From Castellaniella hirudinis_A (GTDB taxonomy: Bacteria > Pseudomonadota > Gammaproteobacteria > Burkholderiales > Burkholderiaceae_B), in the NCBI RefSeq assembly GCF_047468865.1, contig NZ_JBLGTV010000007.1, forward strand, positions 62,001 through 126,000: DNA of 64,000 bases, written 5' to 3'. Numbering within the stretch: position 1 is the first letter of the stretch; the number at the start of each line of letters is the position of its first letter. Below the pieces are notes generated by a model. The model was not told the origin of the DNA, searched no databases, and worked only from the letters and a program-made list of their open reading frames with translations. A program made the translations under genes and the position numbers. Shown here piece after piece: positions 7,129 to 16,239 of this stretch.

Positions 7129-9585
7129 ATGTTGCGTCACCGCCTCGCCGCCCTGTTCGAACCGCGCTCTCTCCTGGTGCTCAGTGCCCGCCGTCTGCCG
7201 GTGGTGCAGACGCCGCCGACACTGCTGCGTGGCCGCATCGCCGACATCCCGCTGGCGGACGATGGCCGTTGGGTCTTGCCGGAAACGCTGGATTTCCTGC
7301 AGCCCGGCCAGCGCCTGGACATGGCCGTGCTGTGCCTGGATCCCGCCCGCCTGCCGGCCGCCCTGGGGGCCTTGCGGGCCCACCGGCCCCGCGCCCTGGT
7401 GCTGCTGCCGCACGAAACGCCCGCCGCCGACCCCCAGGAAACCCGCGCCTACTGCCAGGCCTGGGGCCGGATGAACGATTGCCTGGTTCTGGGGCCAGGC
7501 GCCCTGGGGGTGCAGCGCCCCCATCTGGGGCTCAACCTGGGTTTGGCCGACCATGCCGCGCCGGCGGGGCGGGTGGCCCTGGTGGCCCAGTCCCGCATGG
7601 TGGCGGCGGCGGTGCTGGACTGGGCGGGCGACATCCAGCTGGGGTTTTCCGCCGTGGTGTCCACAGGCGATACCGCGGGCGTCACCGTGGCCGAGGTTCT
7701 GGAATACTTGTCGATGGATCCGCGCACCGACAGCATCGTTCTGTATCTCGAAGCGGCGGATTCCTCGCGGCGCTTCACCAGCGCCCTCATGGCCGCGGCC
7801 AGCGTCAAACCAGTCATCGTGCTGAAGGCCGGCCGCCAGGGGCCGCATGACAGCGCGGCGGCCGATGCGGTCTTTGATGCCTTGCTGCGGCGCACGGGGG
7901 CGGTGCGGATTCGTTTTTTCGTCCAGCTGTTTTCCGCCCTGAAAGTCTTGGTGCATACCAAGCATCAGCGGGGGCGGCGCATTGCGCTGTTCGCCAATGG
8001 GTATGGCGCGGCGCATTTGGCCCTGGACGCCATTCCGCCCGGCGGGCCGGTCAGCCGGGCCGACCTGTCCACCCAGACCCGGCGCGACCTGGTCGCGCTG
8101 CTGGAACCCGGCGCCGTGGTGGATAATCCCGTGGTCAGCCACGCGCCGCTGGAAGCCCATGGCCTGCAGCGGGCCTTGGGCTTGTTGGCGGCGGACAGCA
8201 ATGTCGATGGCGTGCTGGTGCTGATCGCTCCCGATGCGCTGTCCGACATGGGGGCCGCCACAGAAGCCCTGGCCCAGTTCTCCGAGTCCGCCAGCAAGCC
8301 GATCATTTCGTGCTTGATCGGCGATGCCTCCATGCGTTCGCTGCGCCACCACCTGGATCGCGTGGGGCTGCCCGCGTTTCGCACGCCGGAATCAGCCGCC
8401 AACGCGTTCGGGATTCTGGCGGCCTATCATTACAACCAGACCCTGGCCCAGCAGGCGTTGCCGCCCGAGATGCTCAACCGCCCGCCCCGGCTGGACGAGG
8501 CCCGCACCCTGCTGGGCGATGCGGTCATGTCGGGGCGTTTGTCGCTGGATCGCGCCGCTTGCCGCTGGCTGCTGGATTGTTTTCATGTGCCCATCCTGGT
8601 CGAAGATCATGGCGTCCCCGAGGCGGCGCGGAAAAATCTGCCCATGGCGATCCACGTGCGCCAGGATGCCCGCTTCGGGCCGTATATCCAGTTTGGCCCG
8701 GGCGGGCGGCCCGCCCGGCTGGCCACGGCCCACCGCGAAATCGAACTGCCGCCGCTTAACAACTACTTGGCGCGCCAGCTGATCCAGCGCGGGAAATTCT
8801 GGGCCCGCGTGCTCGAACGCGACTTGAGCCCCGCCGTCTTCGAACAACTGCGCGAGGCGCTGGAGCGCATTTCCGAAGTCATCAGCCAGTTGCCGGGGGT
8901 GCGCACGTTGTCGATCGACCCCTTGTGGTGGGACGATACCGGCCTGTACGCCGAAGACGTCCAGGTCACGTTGGATCCCGATTACGATGGCGAACGCCCC
9001 GAGAACCAGGCCTATCGGCATATGGCCATCCACCCGTACCCGCGCCATCTGGTGCGCCCCATGGTGCTGGACAGCGGCCAGGAATGGCTGCTGCGCCCCA
9101 TCCGGCCCGAAGACGCCACTTTGCTGCAAGAGTTCATCCGGGGCCTGTCGGATGAATCGCGCTACATGCGCTTCGTGTCCATGCTGCGCGAACTCACCCC
9201 GCGCATGCTGGCCCGCTACACCCGCATCGACTACGACCGCGAGGTGGCCCTGGTGGCCACCATGCAGGTGCCCAATCCCGAAAATCGCGGCCTGCTGCGA
9301 GAGCGCATCGTGGGCTTCGCCCATTACTTGCGCAATGCGGATGGCCAGGGGGCCGAATACGCCCTGGTCATCGCCGACGACTGGCAGCGCCGCGGCCTGG
9401 GCGCCCGGCTGATGACCAGCCTGCTGCAGGTCGCCCGCCGCCAGGGCCTGACCTACATCGAGGGCATCGTCCTGTCTTCCAACCGCGCCATGCTGGGCCT
9501 GATGACCTCCCTGGGCATGACCAACGACCCCGACGCGGAAGACCCGGGCATGAGAAGGGTATGGATGAATCTGGACACAAAATAG
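7129..9585 (+). CDS. Pat-type protein lysine acetyltransferase (acyl-CoA-synthetase-like plus GNAT)
   Basis: This 818-residue protein combines an NDP-forming acyl-CoA-synthetase-like part (residues about 1-620: CoA-binding-like and succinyl-CoA-ligase-like domains, then an ATP-grasp-like region) with a C-terminal GNAT domain (about 650-805, with QRRGLGARL as the acetyl-CoA loop). The same arrangement is found in bacterial Pat enzymes, which acetylate and switch off acetyl-CoA synthetase. AAGGA lies just upstream of the ATG. The stop codon lies within a 29-bp palindrome (9576-9604) that could serve as terminator. Confidence 0.85.
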   Translation: MLRHRLAALFEPRSLLVLSARRLPVVQTPPTLLRGRIADIPLADDGRWVLPETLDFLQPGQRLDMAVLCLDPARLPAALGALRAHRPRALVLLPHETPAADPQETRAYCQAWGRMNDCLVLGPGALGVQRPHLGLNLGLADHAAPAGRVALVAQSRMVAAAVLDWAGDIQLGFSAVVSTGDTAGVTVAEVLEYLSMDPRTDSIVLYLEAADSSRRFTSALMAAASVKPVIVLKAGRQGPHDSAAADAVFDALLRRTGAVRIRFFVQLFSALKVLVHTKHQRGRRIALFANGYGAAHLALDAIPPGGPVSRADLSTQTRRDLVALLEPGAVVDNPVVSHAPLEAHGLQRALGLLAADSNVDGVLVLIAPDALSDMGAATEALAQFSESASKPIISCLIGDASMRSLRHHLDRVGLPAFRTPESAANAFGILAAYHYNQTLAQQALPPEMLNRPPRLDEARTLLGDAVMSGRLSLDRAACRWLLDCFHVPILVEDHGVPEAARKNLPMAIHVRQDARFGPYIQFGPGGRPARLATAHREIELPPLNNYLARQLIQRGKFWARVLERDLSPAVFEQLREALERISEVISQLPGVRTLSIDPLWWDDTGLYAEDVQVTLDPDYDGERPENQAYRHMAIHPYPRHLVRPMVLDSGQEWLLRPIRPEDATLLQEFIRGLSDESRYMRFVSMLRELTPRMLARYTRIDYDREVALVATMQVPNPENRGLLRERIVGFAHYLRNADGQGAEYALVIADDWQRRGLGARLMTSLLQVARRQGLTYIEGIVLSSNRAMLGLMTSLGMTNDPDAEDPGMRRVWMNLDTK

Positions 9586-9720
9586 TCCTGAGGACTATTT
9601 TGTGCCTGATTCATTGGAGCGGCTTGCAAGCCGCGACGTGGAGGGATGCCCCGGCTTAAGACCAGTCCTGATCGGACACAGGACTGTCCTGTGCCTATCG
9701 AATCGGAGCAGCTTGCAAGC
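9573..9720. repeat. Two copies of a palindromic REP-like repeat
   Basis: Copy 1 (9573-9631) and copy 2 (9674-9720) share a GGACACA start, a central palindrome containing AGTCCT/AGGACT, TGTGCCT, and an end GGAGC(G/A)GCTTGCAAGC. Copy 1 contains CACAAAATAGTCCT, one central base, and its exact complement (9576-9604). The end of copy 1 also folds on itself (GCGGCTTGCAAGCCGC). The layout resembles REP/BIME intergenic repeats. The first palindrome may terminate the acetyltransferase transcript. Confidence 0.6.
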
Positions 9721-9801
9721 TATGGATTTTCGGCCCGGCGCGACCGCGATGGCGCGGCTGCTGGTGCGTATTTTGGGCGCCGCGGTCATGCCTCGCCCGC
9801 G

Positions 9802-10488
9802 TCAGCCCCCGTCAACCGACGGCGTCATCACCTGTGCCAGAAACGCCCGGATATCGTCCAGTTCCTGCGGGTGCAGCCCGTGCGGCATTGGATACGTCTG
9901 CCACTGCAGCGGCTGGCCCAGGCCCTGCAGCGTGTCGCGGCTGGTTTCGGCGTAGGCCAGCGGCACCACCATGTCTTGTGTGCCGTGCGCCATGAACACC
10001 GGCGTCTGCGCATTGGCCGGGTGGCGTTCGGCGGCCAGGGTGTTGCGCAGGGGCAGGTAGCCCGACAGGGCGATGATCCCCGCCAGCGGCTGATCCAGCC
10101 GCAGGCCGGTGTACAGCGCCATGGCGCAGCCCTGCGAGAACCCGGCCAGCACGATACGCTCACGGGGAATGCCGCGTTCGGCCTCGCGGGTGATCAGTGC
10201 CGTGATGTCGCGCCGCGTGGCGCGGATGCCGTCCACGTCCTCGCGCGCGTCGCGATCCAGGCCGTACAGGTCGTACCAGGCGCGCATGGGCATGCCCTGG
10301 TTCAGGCTGACCGGGCGCACGGGCGCATGCGGGAAGACAAAGCGGATGTCCGGCAGGTCGGGGTCGGCCAGCTCGGGCACGATGGGTTCGAAATCGTGGC
10401 CATCGGCCCCCAGGCCATGCAGCCAGATGACGCTGTGGGTGGGGGCGGGGCCTGTGGTGCGTTCAATGGTTTCCAGTGGCGTGTCCAT
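9802..10488 (-). CDS. YpfH-type carboxylesterase (alpha/beta hydrolase)
   Basis: This 228-residue serine esterase belongs to the phospholipase/carboxylesterase family. The nucleophile elbow GFSQG is visible with the Ser in the middle, the Asp is likely in HGTQDMVVP, and the His in PHGLHP near the C-terminus completes the triad. The oxyanion region is IWLHGLGADGHD. It overlaps the upstream darP gene by 26 bp, so the two are translated from one transcript. The natural substrate is unknown. Confidence 0.87.
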   Translation of the reverse strand: MDTPLETIERTTGPAPTHSVIWLHGLGADGHDFEPIVPELADPDLPDIRFVFPHAPVRPVSLNQGMPMRAWYDLYGLDRDAREDVDGIRATRRDITALITREAERGIPRERIVLAGFSQGCAMALYTGLRLDQPLAGIIALSGYLPLRNTLAAERHPANAQTPVFMAHGTQDMVVPLAYAETSRDTLQGLGQPLQWQTYPMPHGLHPQELDDIRAFLAQVMTPSVDGG

Positions 10489-11035
10489 CCGGGGTATCGT
10501 CCTCGAAGTCCAGTTGTTTCAGGGTTTGGAACAGGGCGCGGTAGTGCTTGCGGGCGGGCGCTTGCGCGGGCTGGCGGGCCTGGTTGTCGCGTGCTTCTTT
10601 GCGCGCCGCGCGAATCTGGCTGCGCAGGGCCTGGATATCCAGCGCGGGGAAATCGTCCAGCAGCTGTGTCAGGGCGTCGTCCTCGGCCAGCAGGCGGTCG
10701 CGCAGGGCTTCCAGGCGGTGCATGCTGCGCGCCTGTTCGCGTGATCCGTTGGCCCATTCGGCCAACTGCTGGCGGATGGGATCGGCATCGGCCTGGCGCA
10801 GCAGCTTGCCCACGTAATGGGTTTGCCGGCGGCGGCCTTCGTGGCTGGTGATGCGCTGGGCCAGGGCAATGGCGTCGCGCAGTTTTTCGTCCAGCGGCAG
10901 TTGGGCCAGCTTGGCGCCAGGCAGGGCGATCAGTTGGCGGCCCAGATCCAGCAGGGCGTGCATATCGCGCTTGACCTGGGATTTGCTGGGGCCGCGTTCG
11001 GCGTCGAAATCCTCGTCCTGGCTGTGGTCATCCAT
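10463..11035 (-). CDS. darP: Dual-action ribosomal maturation protein DarP (YjgA)
   Basis: This 190-residue, highly helical and charged protein has the DarP/YjgA (DUF615) signature: SKSQVKRDMHALLDLGRQLI near the N-terminus, then PLDEKLRDAI and RRQTHYVGKLLR. In E. coli this protein associates with late 50S assembly intermediates and helps form the peptidyl transferase centre. It is divergent from pmbA, a pairing also seen in other proteobacteria. Confidence 0.92.
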   Translation of the reverse strand: MDDHSQDEDFDAERGPSKSQVKRDMHALLDLGRQLIALPGAKLAQLPLDEKLRDAIALAQRITSHEGRRRQTHYVGKLLRQADADPIRQQLAEWANGSREQARSMHRLEALRDRLLAEDDALTQLLDDFPALDIQALRSQIRAARKEARDNQARQPAQAPARKHYRALFQTLKQLDFEDDTPDGHATGNH

Positions 11036-11050
11036 GGCTTAGGGCATAAA

Positions 11051-11069
11051 ATAGTCGGTAATTGACTAT
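11051..11069. promoter_or_regulatory. Small dyad in the darP/pmbA divergent intergenic region
   Basis: ATAGTC and GACTAT are separated by 7 bp in the only AT-rich stretch of the 64-bp region between the divergent start codons. It may be part of overlapping promoters or an operator. This is weak evidence. Confidence 0.3.
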
Positions 11070-11099
11070 GATAACCGTCTTGACTCTGGACGGACGCGC

Positions 11100-12467
11100 A
11101 TGACACAAGCCACCGACGATTTCCTCGATATCCCCGCACAGCAGGCGCAGTTTTGCGACCTGGTGACGAACGCCCTGCAATATGCCCGCCAAGTGGGGGC
11201 TTCCGATGCCGCCGCCGAAATCTCCGAAAGCCGGGGCTTGTCGGTGGCCGTGCGGCACCGTCGCCTGGAAACCATCGAGCAGACCCGCGACCGCGGCCTG
11301 GCCATCACCGTGTTTGCCGGGCAGCGCCGGGGTTCGGCCTCGACCTCGGATTTTTCCACGGACGCCATCCGCAAGACAGTGGAGGCCGCCTGGCACATCG
11401 CCCGGTATACCGCCGAAGACCCCGCCGCCGGTCTGCCCGACCCCAGCCAGCTGGCCCTGCATTATCCCGATCTGGATTTGCACCATCCCTGGGCCATTGA
11501 TGTGCCCGAGGCCACCCGCCTGGCGGTGCGCGCCGAGCGCGCCGCCCTGGATACCAGCGAACAGATCACCAACACCGAAGGCGCGTCGCTGGACACCATG
11601 GAAGGCCATTTCGTGCTGGGCAACACCCGGGGCTTTCTGGGGGGGTATCCCTATTCGCGCCACAGCTTGTCGGTGGCCCCCATCGCGGGCCAGGGCGACG
11701 GCATGCAGCGCGACTACTGGTATACGTCCGCGCGCAAGGCCCAGGCCCTGGCCGACCCGGCCCGGGTGGGCCGCTACGCCGCCCAGCGCGCCTTGTCGCG
11801 GCTGAACGCCCGCCCCCTCAAAACCGGCCATTACCCCGTGCTTTTCGAGGCCCCCCTGGCCGTCGGCCTGCTGGGCGCCCTGGTGCAGGCCACCAGCGGC
11901 GGGGCGCTGTACCGCAAAGCCAGTTTTCTGCTGGACAGCCTGGGCCAACCGGTTCTGGCCGATCACCTGGACGTGATCGAAAACCCCTATGTTCCCGGCG
12001 CCCAGGGCAGCTCGCCCTTCGATGGCGAAGGCGTGCGCCCCCTGGCCCGCCGCGTGGTCGGCCAGGGCCTGCTGACCGGCTACTTCCTGTCCACCTACAC
12101 GGCGCGTAAGCTGGGGCTGGACACCACCGGCAACGCGGGCGGATCGCACAACCTCAGTCTGCGTTCGCGGCTGACCCGTGCCGCCGACGATCTGCCCGCC
12201 ATGCTGCGGAAAATGGGCACCGGCCTGCTGGTCACCGAACTCATCGGCCAGGGGGTCAACTACGTCACGGGCGATTATTCGCGCGGGGCCTTCGGCTACT
12301 GGGTGCAAGACGGCCAGATCAGTCATCCCGTGCACGAAATCACCATTGCGGGCAATCTGTCCGACATGTTCCGGCAGATTGTCGCGGTGGGGGCGGACGT
12401 CCATCACCGGGGGGCCAAGTCCACCGGCTCCATCCTGATCGAAAAAATGGCTGTGGCCGGCCAGTAA
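11100..12467 (+). CDS. pmbA: Metalloprotease PmbA/TldE
   Basis: PmbA (455 residues) is the partner of TldD in a hetero-oligomeric metalloprotease that processes small peptides (for example microcin B17) and degrades CcdA in E. coli. The family blocks ITVFAGQRRGSAST, LDTMEGHFVLGNTRGF, EAPLAVGLLGALV and GEGVRPLARRVVGQG are clear. The length is normal. No tldD is in this window. Confidence 0.95.
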   Translation: MTQATDDFLDIPAQQAQFCDLVTNALQYARQVGASDAAAEISESRGLSVAVRHRRLETIEQTRDRGLAITVFAGQRRGSASTSDFSTDAIRKTVEAAWHIARYTAEDPAAGLPDPSQLALHYPDLDLHHPWAIDVPEATRLAVRAERAALDTSEQITNTEGASLDTMEGHFVLGNTRGFLGGYPYSRHSLSVAPIAGQGDGMQRDYWYTSARKAQALADPARVGRYAAQRALSRLNARPLKTGHYPVLFEAPLAVGLLGALVQATSGGALYRKASFLLDSLGQPVLADHLDVIENPYVPGAQGSSPFDGEGVRPLARRVVGQGLLTGYFLSTYTARKLGLDTTGNAGGSHNLSLRSRLTRAADDLPAMLRKMGTGLLVTELIGQGVNYVTGDYSRGAFGYWVQDGQISHPVHEITIAGNLSDMFRQIVAVGADVHHRGAKSTGSILIEKMAVAGQ

Positions 12468-12560
12468 AACCGAGGCCTCAAGGCTGCCCGTCGATACACA
12501 ACGCAAGGACGCGGTGTACTATCGAACGACACATTTCAACCACCAAGGAGATCACCCATC

Positions 12561-13664
12561 ATGCAGCGTCGTGCATTCCTGAAAAAAGCCGGGTTGGGCG
12601 CCGTGGCCGGTACTGCCGCCGTGGCCGCCCCCGCCCTGGCGCAGTCCAGCCCCGAAATCAGCTGGAAGATGACCTCTACCTATTCTCCGACTACACCGGC
12701 GCTGTATACCACGGCGCAGCTTTTTTGCAGCATGGTCAGCGATTTGACCGATGGCCGTTTCAATATCCGCCTGTATCCCGTCGGCGAACTCGTGCCCGGC
12801 TTCGGGGTGCTGGACGCCGTGGGCAACCGCACGGTCGAGTGCGGCCAGACCGCCTCTTATTATTACTACGGCAAAGACCCGTCGCTGTGTTTTGACACCG
12901 CCGTCCCCTTTGGCCTGAATGTGCGCCAAATGAACGCCTGGATGTACGAAGGCGATGGCCTCAAGCTGATGCGCGAACTCTTTGCGCCCTACGGCATCAT
13001 CAATTTCCCCTTTGGCAACACAGGCACCCAGATGGGCGGCTGGTATCGCAAGGAAATCAACAGCGTTGAAGACTTGAAAGGCCTGAAAATGCGCACGGCC
13101 GGGTTTGCCGGGGAAGTGCTGTCGCGCATGGGCGTGGTGCCCCAGCAGATTTCCACGGGCGATATTTACCCCGCCCTCGAAAAAGGCGCTCTGGACGCCG
13201 TCGAGTTCGTCGGCCCCCTGGATGACGAAAAACTGGGTTTCCAGAAGGTCGCCAAATACTATTACTACCCGGGCTGGTGGGAAGGCTCGGCCCAGGTGTC
13301 GCTGTATGTCAACGACAAGGCCTACGCCGAACTGCCCAAGGCCTTTCAAGCCGTCGTCGACGTCGCCTCGCGCGCGGCTTCCACGCATCTGGTCGAATAC
13401 TACGACAACAACAACCCCGACGCCTTGCGCCGGCTGATCGCCGGCGGGGCCGTGCTGAAAAGCTTCCCGCGCGACGTCATGGATGCTTCGTTCAAAGTTT
13501 CCAACGAAGTCTACAAAGAGTTCTGCGACAAAAACGCCGGCTTCAAGAAAATCTTCGACAACTATATGGGCTTCCGCGACAACATCGTCCCTTGGTTCCG
13601 CGTGGCCGAAGGCTCCTACGACAACTACCTGGGCGCCGCCCTGGCCCGCCAGAAGAAATCCTGA
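12561..13664 (+). CDS. TRAP transporter solute-binding protein (DctP/TakP-like), orphan
   Basis: This 367-residue periplasmic binding protein has a Tat-type signal (QRRAFLKKAG, then a hydrophobic stretch ending APALAQ). The fold blocks GRFNIRLYPVGELVP, LKGLKMRTAGFAGEVL and PQQISTGDIYPALEKGALDAVEFVGP are typical of TRAP DctP proteins that bind alpha-keto or mandelate-like acids. No DctQ or DctM membrane gene is adjacent, so the permease is elsewhere. GGAG precedes the ATG, and a strong terminator follows the stop. Confidence 0.92.
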   Translation: MQRRAFLKKAGLGAVAGTAAVAAPALAQSSPEISWKMTSTYSPTTPALYTTAQLFCSMVSDLTDGRFNIRLYPVGELVPGFGVLDAVGNRTVECGQTASYYYYGKDPSLCFDTAVPFGLNVRQMNAWMYEGDGLKLMRELFAPYGIINFPFGNTGTQMGGWYRKEINSVEDLKGLKMRTAGFAGEVLSRMGVVPQQISTGDIYPALEKGALDAVEFVGPLDDEKLGFQKVAKYYYYPGWWEGSAQVSLYVNDKAYAELPKAFQAVVDVASRAASTHLVEYYDNNNPDALRRLIAGGAVLKSFPRDVMDASFKVSNEVYKEFCDKNAGFKKIFDNYMGFRDNIVPWFRVAEGSYDNYLGAALARQKKS

Positions 13665-13678
13665 TTCTTCTCTTGGCA

Positions 13679-13710
13679 AGACAAACCGCACCGCTCGGTG
13701 CGGTTTGTCT
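13679..13710 (+). terminator. Intrinsic terminator of the TRAP binding-protein gene
   Basis: AGACAAACCGCACCG pairs perfectly with CGGTGCGGTTTGTCT around a 2-nt loop, 14 bp after the stop codon. There is only a short T-rich stretch inside the stem end. It may work in both directions. Confidence 0.8.
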
Positions 13711-14022
13711 TCGGGGCGTCCGCCGAGCGTCTGCGACCCGCCATCGCGTACCGGCACATGGCGCGACGGCCGCGCCCGCGCCATTTTCATGCCGCCGGCG
13801 TCAAATCCCGCCGCCCTGACCCCGCAGTGGCGGCGGCATTGAAACTCGTGTAAAATCAGCGGGTTTTCTTCTAAAAATGCACCAGTACGGGCTTGGCCCC
13901 TGGCGCGTGGTGCTCTCCATGCGCTTCGGATGCCTGCATATAAAGTCCAGGCCAGTGCAGTCCGGTTTTTGCCGGATACCCGGAACAAAACAATCCCATT
14001 CAAATTTTCAGGAAACACCATC
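13711..14022 (+). other. Non-coding leader and promoter region of rplM
   Basis: I find no credible gene in this 312-bp stretch. A TAAAAT hexamer at 13851 and an ATATAAAG stretch near 13940 could belong to promoters of rplM-rpsI, but neither has a convincing -35 box. The last part is A-rich and would form the untranslated leader. Confidence 0.4.
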
Positions 14023-14451
14023 ATGAAGACCTTTGTGGCAAAGCCGCATGAAGTCAAGCGTGACTGGTTTGTGATCGACGCCAAGGGCAAAGTCCTGGGC
14101 CGTGTGGCCAGCGAAGTCGCACGCCGCCTGCGTGGCAAGCACAAACCCGAATTCACCCCGCACGTCGATACGGGCGACTACATTGTCGTTATCAACGCCG
14201 CCGACATCGTCGTGACCGGCGCGAAAGCGACCGACAAGCGCTACTACCGTCACTCCACCTATCCGGGCGGCATCACCGAAACCAACTTCCAGAAAATGCA
14301 GCAGCGTTTTCCGGGCCGGGCGCTGCAAAAAGCCGTCAAGGGCATGCTGCCCAAGGGCCCGCTGGGCTACGCCATGGCTAAAAAGCTCAAGGTCTATGCC
14401 GGTGCCGAGCACCCGCATACCGCGCAGCAGCCGCAACCCCTGGATATCTAA
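14023..14451 (+). CDS. rplM: 50S ribosomal protein L13
   Basis: L13 is 142 residues and complete, starting MKTFVAKPHEVKRDW. The blocks VLGRVASEVARRLRGKHK, DYIVVINAADIVVTG and the C-terminal GMLPKGPLGYAMAKKLKVY are typical. I set the start at 14023; longer in-frame starts (from 13930) read through the leader. It is an early-assembly 50S protein and is co-transcribed with rpsI 12 bp downstream, as in most bacteria. Confidence 0.98.
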   Translation: MKTFVAKPHEVKRDWFVIDAKGKVLGRVASEVARRLRGKHKPEFTPHVDTGDYIVVINAADIVVTGAKATDKRYYRHSTYPGGITETNFQKMQQRFPGRALQKAVKGMLPKGPLGYAMAKKLKVYAGAEHPHTAQQPQPLDI

Positions 14452-14463
14452 GGACAGGCCATC

Positions 14464-14856
14464 ATGATCGGTAATTGGAATTACGGCACTGGCCGCCGCA
14501 AAACGTCGGTGGCGCGGGTGTTTCTTAAAAAAGGCACGGGCAAGATCGTCATCAACGGCCGTCCCGTCGATGAATACTTCGCCCGCGAAACCGGCCGCAT
14601 GATCGTGCGCCAGCCGCTGGCGCTCACCAACCACCTGGAATCCTTCGATTTCCACATCAATGTCCATGGTGGTGGCGAATCCGGCCAGGCCGGTGCGGTG
14701 CGTCACGGCATCACGCGCGCCCTCATCGAATACGACGAGACCCTCAAGTCCCCGCTGAAACAAGCCGGGCTGGTCACGCGCGACGCCCGCGAAGTCGAAC
14801 GCAAGAAGGTCGGCTTCCACAAGGCCCGTCGCCGCAAGCAGTTCAGCAAGCGCTGA
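14464..14856 (+). CDS. rpsI: 30S ribosomal protein S9
   Basis: S9 (130 residues) is complete, with GTGRRKTSVARVFLKKGTG at the N-terminus and the basic tail KARRRKQFSKR that reaches the P-site tRNA. It is the second gene of the rplM-rpsI operon and is closed by a strong terminator. Confidence 0.98.
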   Translation: MIGNWNYGTGRRKTSVARVFLKKGTGKIVINGRPVDEYFARETGRMIVRQPLALTNHLESFDFHINVHGGGESGQAGAVRHGITRALIEYDETLKSPLKQAGLVTRDAREVERKKVGFHKARRRKQFSKR

Positions 14857-14890
14857 TCCGCATCCGGGTGGCTTCGGTCACCTGCTGCGA

Positions 14891-14925
14891 CGCAAAAACC
14901 CCGGCGCGATGCCGGGGTTTTTGCG
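14891..14925 (+). terminator. Intrinsic terminator of rplM-rpsI
   Basis: CGCAAAAACCCCGGC pairs perfectly with GCCGGGGTTTTTGCG around a GCGAT loop, 34 bp after the rpsI stop. The symmetric A and T runs mean it can act in both directions. Confidence 0.88.
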
Positions 14926-15044
14926 TCTGGGCATGTGCGGTGGATGGCCCCATCTCAGGCCCTTTGTCGTGCCATAATAAAAGGTCGGCTTTACCCATAT
15001 TGTGTCCCGGGGCTGTACCCTGGGCCGTTTTTTCAGGGCATCCC

Positions 15045-16151
15045 ATGAACACCACTTCGCGCATCAAGGCAGGCATCGTCGGCGGCACCGGCTATACCGG
15101 GGTCGAACTTCTGCGGCTGCTGTCGCAGCACCCCCATGTGCAGTTGCATGCCATCACCTCGCGTAAAGAATCCGGCCTGCCCGTGGCCGAGATGTACCCC
15201 AACCTGCGCGGTCAGGTCGATCTATGTTTCCAGACCCCCGAAGACGCCGCCCTGGATCAATGCGACGTGGTGTTCTTCGCCACGCCTCACGGCGTGGCCA
15301 TGCAGCAGGCCCCTGATTTGCTGCAACACGATGTGCGCATTATCGACCTGGCTGCGGATTTTCGCCTGCAGGATCTGGCTGCCTTCGAGCATTGGTACAA
15401 AATGCCCCACAGCTGCCCCGCCGTGTTGCGCGACGCCGTCTACGGCCTGCCCGAACTGGACCGCGACCGCATCCGCCAGGCGCGTGTCGTGGGTAATCCA
15501 GGCTGCTATCCCACGACTGTGCTGCTGGGCCTGGCTCCGGTGTTGCAGGCTGGCGGATCGCGTGGCCGCGACGGTGAAAACTCGGCCGCCGGGCAGGCGG
15601 GTCAGCCGCTGGTCGATATCGGCCACATTATTGCCGATTCCAAATCTGGGGTGTCCGGGGCCGGGCGCAAGGCCCAGGTGGGGTCTTTGTACGCCGAGGC
15701 CGGCGACAACTTCGCCGCTTATGGCGTGGCCGGCCATCGCCACCATCCCGAAATCGCCGAATGCCTGACGCGCATGGCCGGCACGCCGGTGGGCATTACC
15801 TTTGTGCCGCATCTGGTGCCCATGATTCGCGGCATGTTCTCCACGCTGTATTTGCGCATTTCGCCCACCGCCTTGGAAACGGATTTCCAGGCCCTGTATC
15901 AGCAGTATTACGCCGACGAGCCCTTTGTCGACGTCATGCCTGCGGGCAGCCTGCCGCAGACGCGATCCGTGCGGGCCTCCAATATGCTGCGCATCGCCGT
16001 GCACCGCCCCGCCGGGGGGGATACCCTGGTTGTCCTGGTGGTGCAGGACAACCTGGTCAAGGGCGCCGCCGGGCAGGCCGTTCAGAACATGAACCTGATG
16101 TTCGGCCTGCCCGAAACCACTGGCTTGCGGCAGGTCGCCATCTTGCCCTGA
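15045..16151 (+). CDS. argC: N-acetyl-gamma-glutamyl-phosphate reductase
   Basis: ArgC (368 residues) reduces N-acetylglutamyl-phosphate in arginine biosynthesis using NADPH. The Rossmann start KAGIVGGTGYTGVELLRLL and the active-site region NPGCYPTT (Cys154) are visible, as is the later GHRHHPEI histidine block. I chose the Met at 15045; reading further upstream runs into the rpsI terminator. A Gly/Ala-rich stretch of about 20 residues (AGGSRGRDGENSAAGQ) is inserted after the active-site helix, which makes the protein slightly long for the family. Confidence 0.97.
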   Translation: MNTTSRIKAGIVGGTGYTGVELLRLLSQHPHVQLHAITSRKESGLPVAEMYPNLRGQVDLCFQTPEDAALDQCDVVFFATPHGVAMQQAPDLLQHDVRIIDLAADFRLQDLAAFEHWYKMPHSCPAVLRDAVYGLPELDRDRIRQARVVGNPGCYPTTVLLGLAPVLQAGGSRGRDGENSAAGQAGQPLVDIGHIIADSKSGVSGAGRKAQVGSLYAEAGDNFAAYGVAGHRHHPEIAECLTRMAGTPVGITFVPHLVPMIRGMFSTLYLRISPTALETDFQALYQQYYADEPFVDVMPAGSLPQTRSVRASNMLRIAVHRPAGGDTLVVLVVQDNLVKGAAGQAVQNMNLMFGLPETTGLRQVAILP

Positions 16152-16239
16152 CAAGTTTGCCCTGACAAACGGGGCCGGCCTCGTCCCCCGCCGCGCGGCC
16201 CCGCTTGCCCAGCCCGTTTTTGCTTATTCGGAGAACAGG

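Noticed and set aside
5508..7850. 780-residue plus-strand open frame opposite gltX
   Set aside because: It is antisense to gltX and runs out of frame into the acetyltransferase gene; no domain or RBS supports it.
13837..13856. rplM promoter from TTGAAA and TAAAAT
   Set aside because: The two boxes are only 8 bp apart, too close for a sigma-70 promoter.
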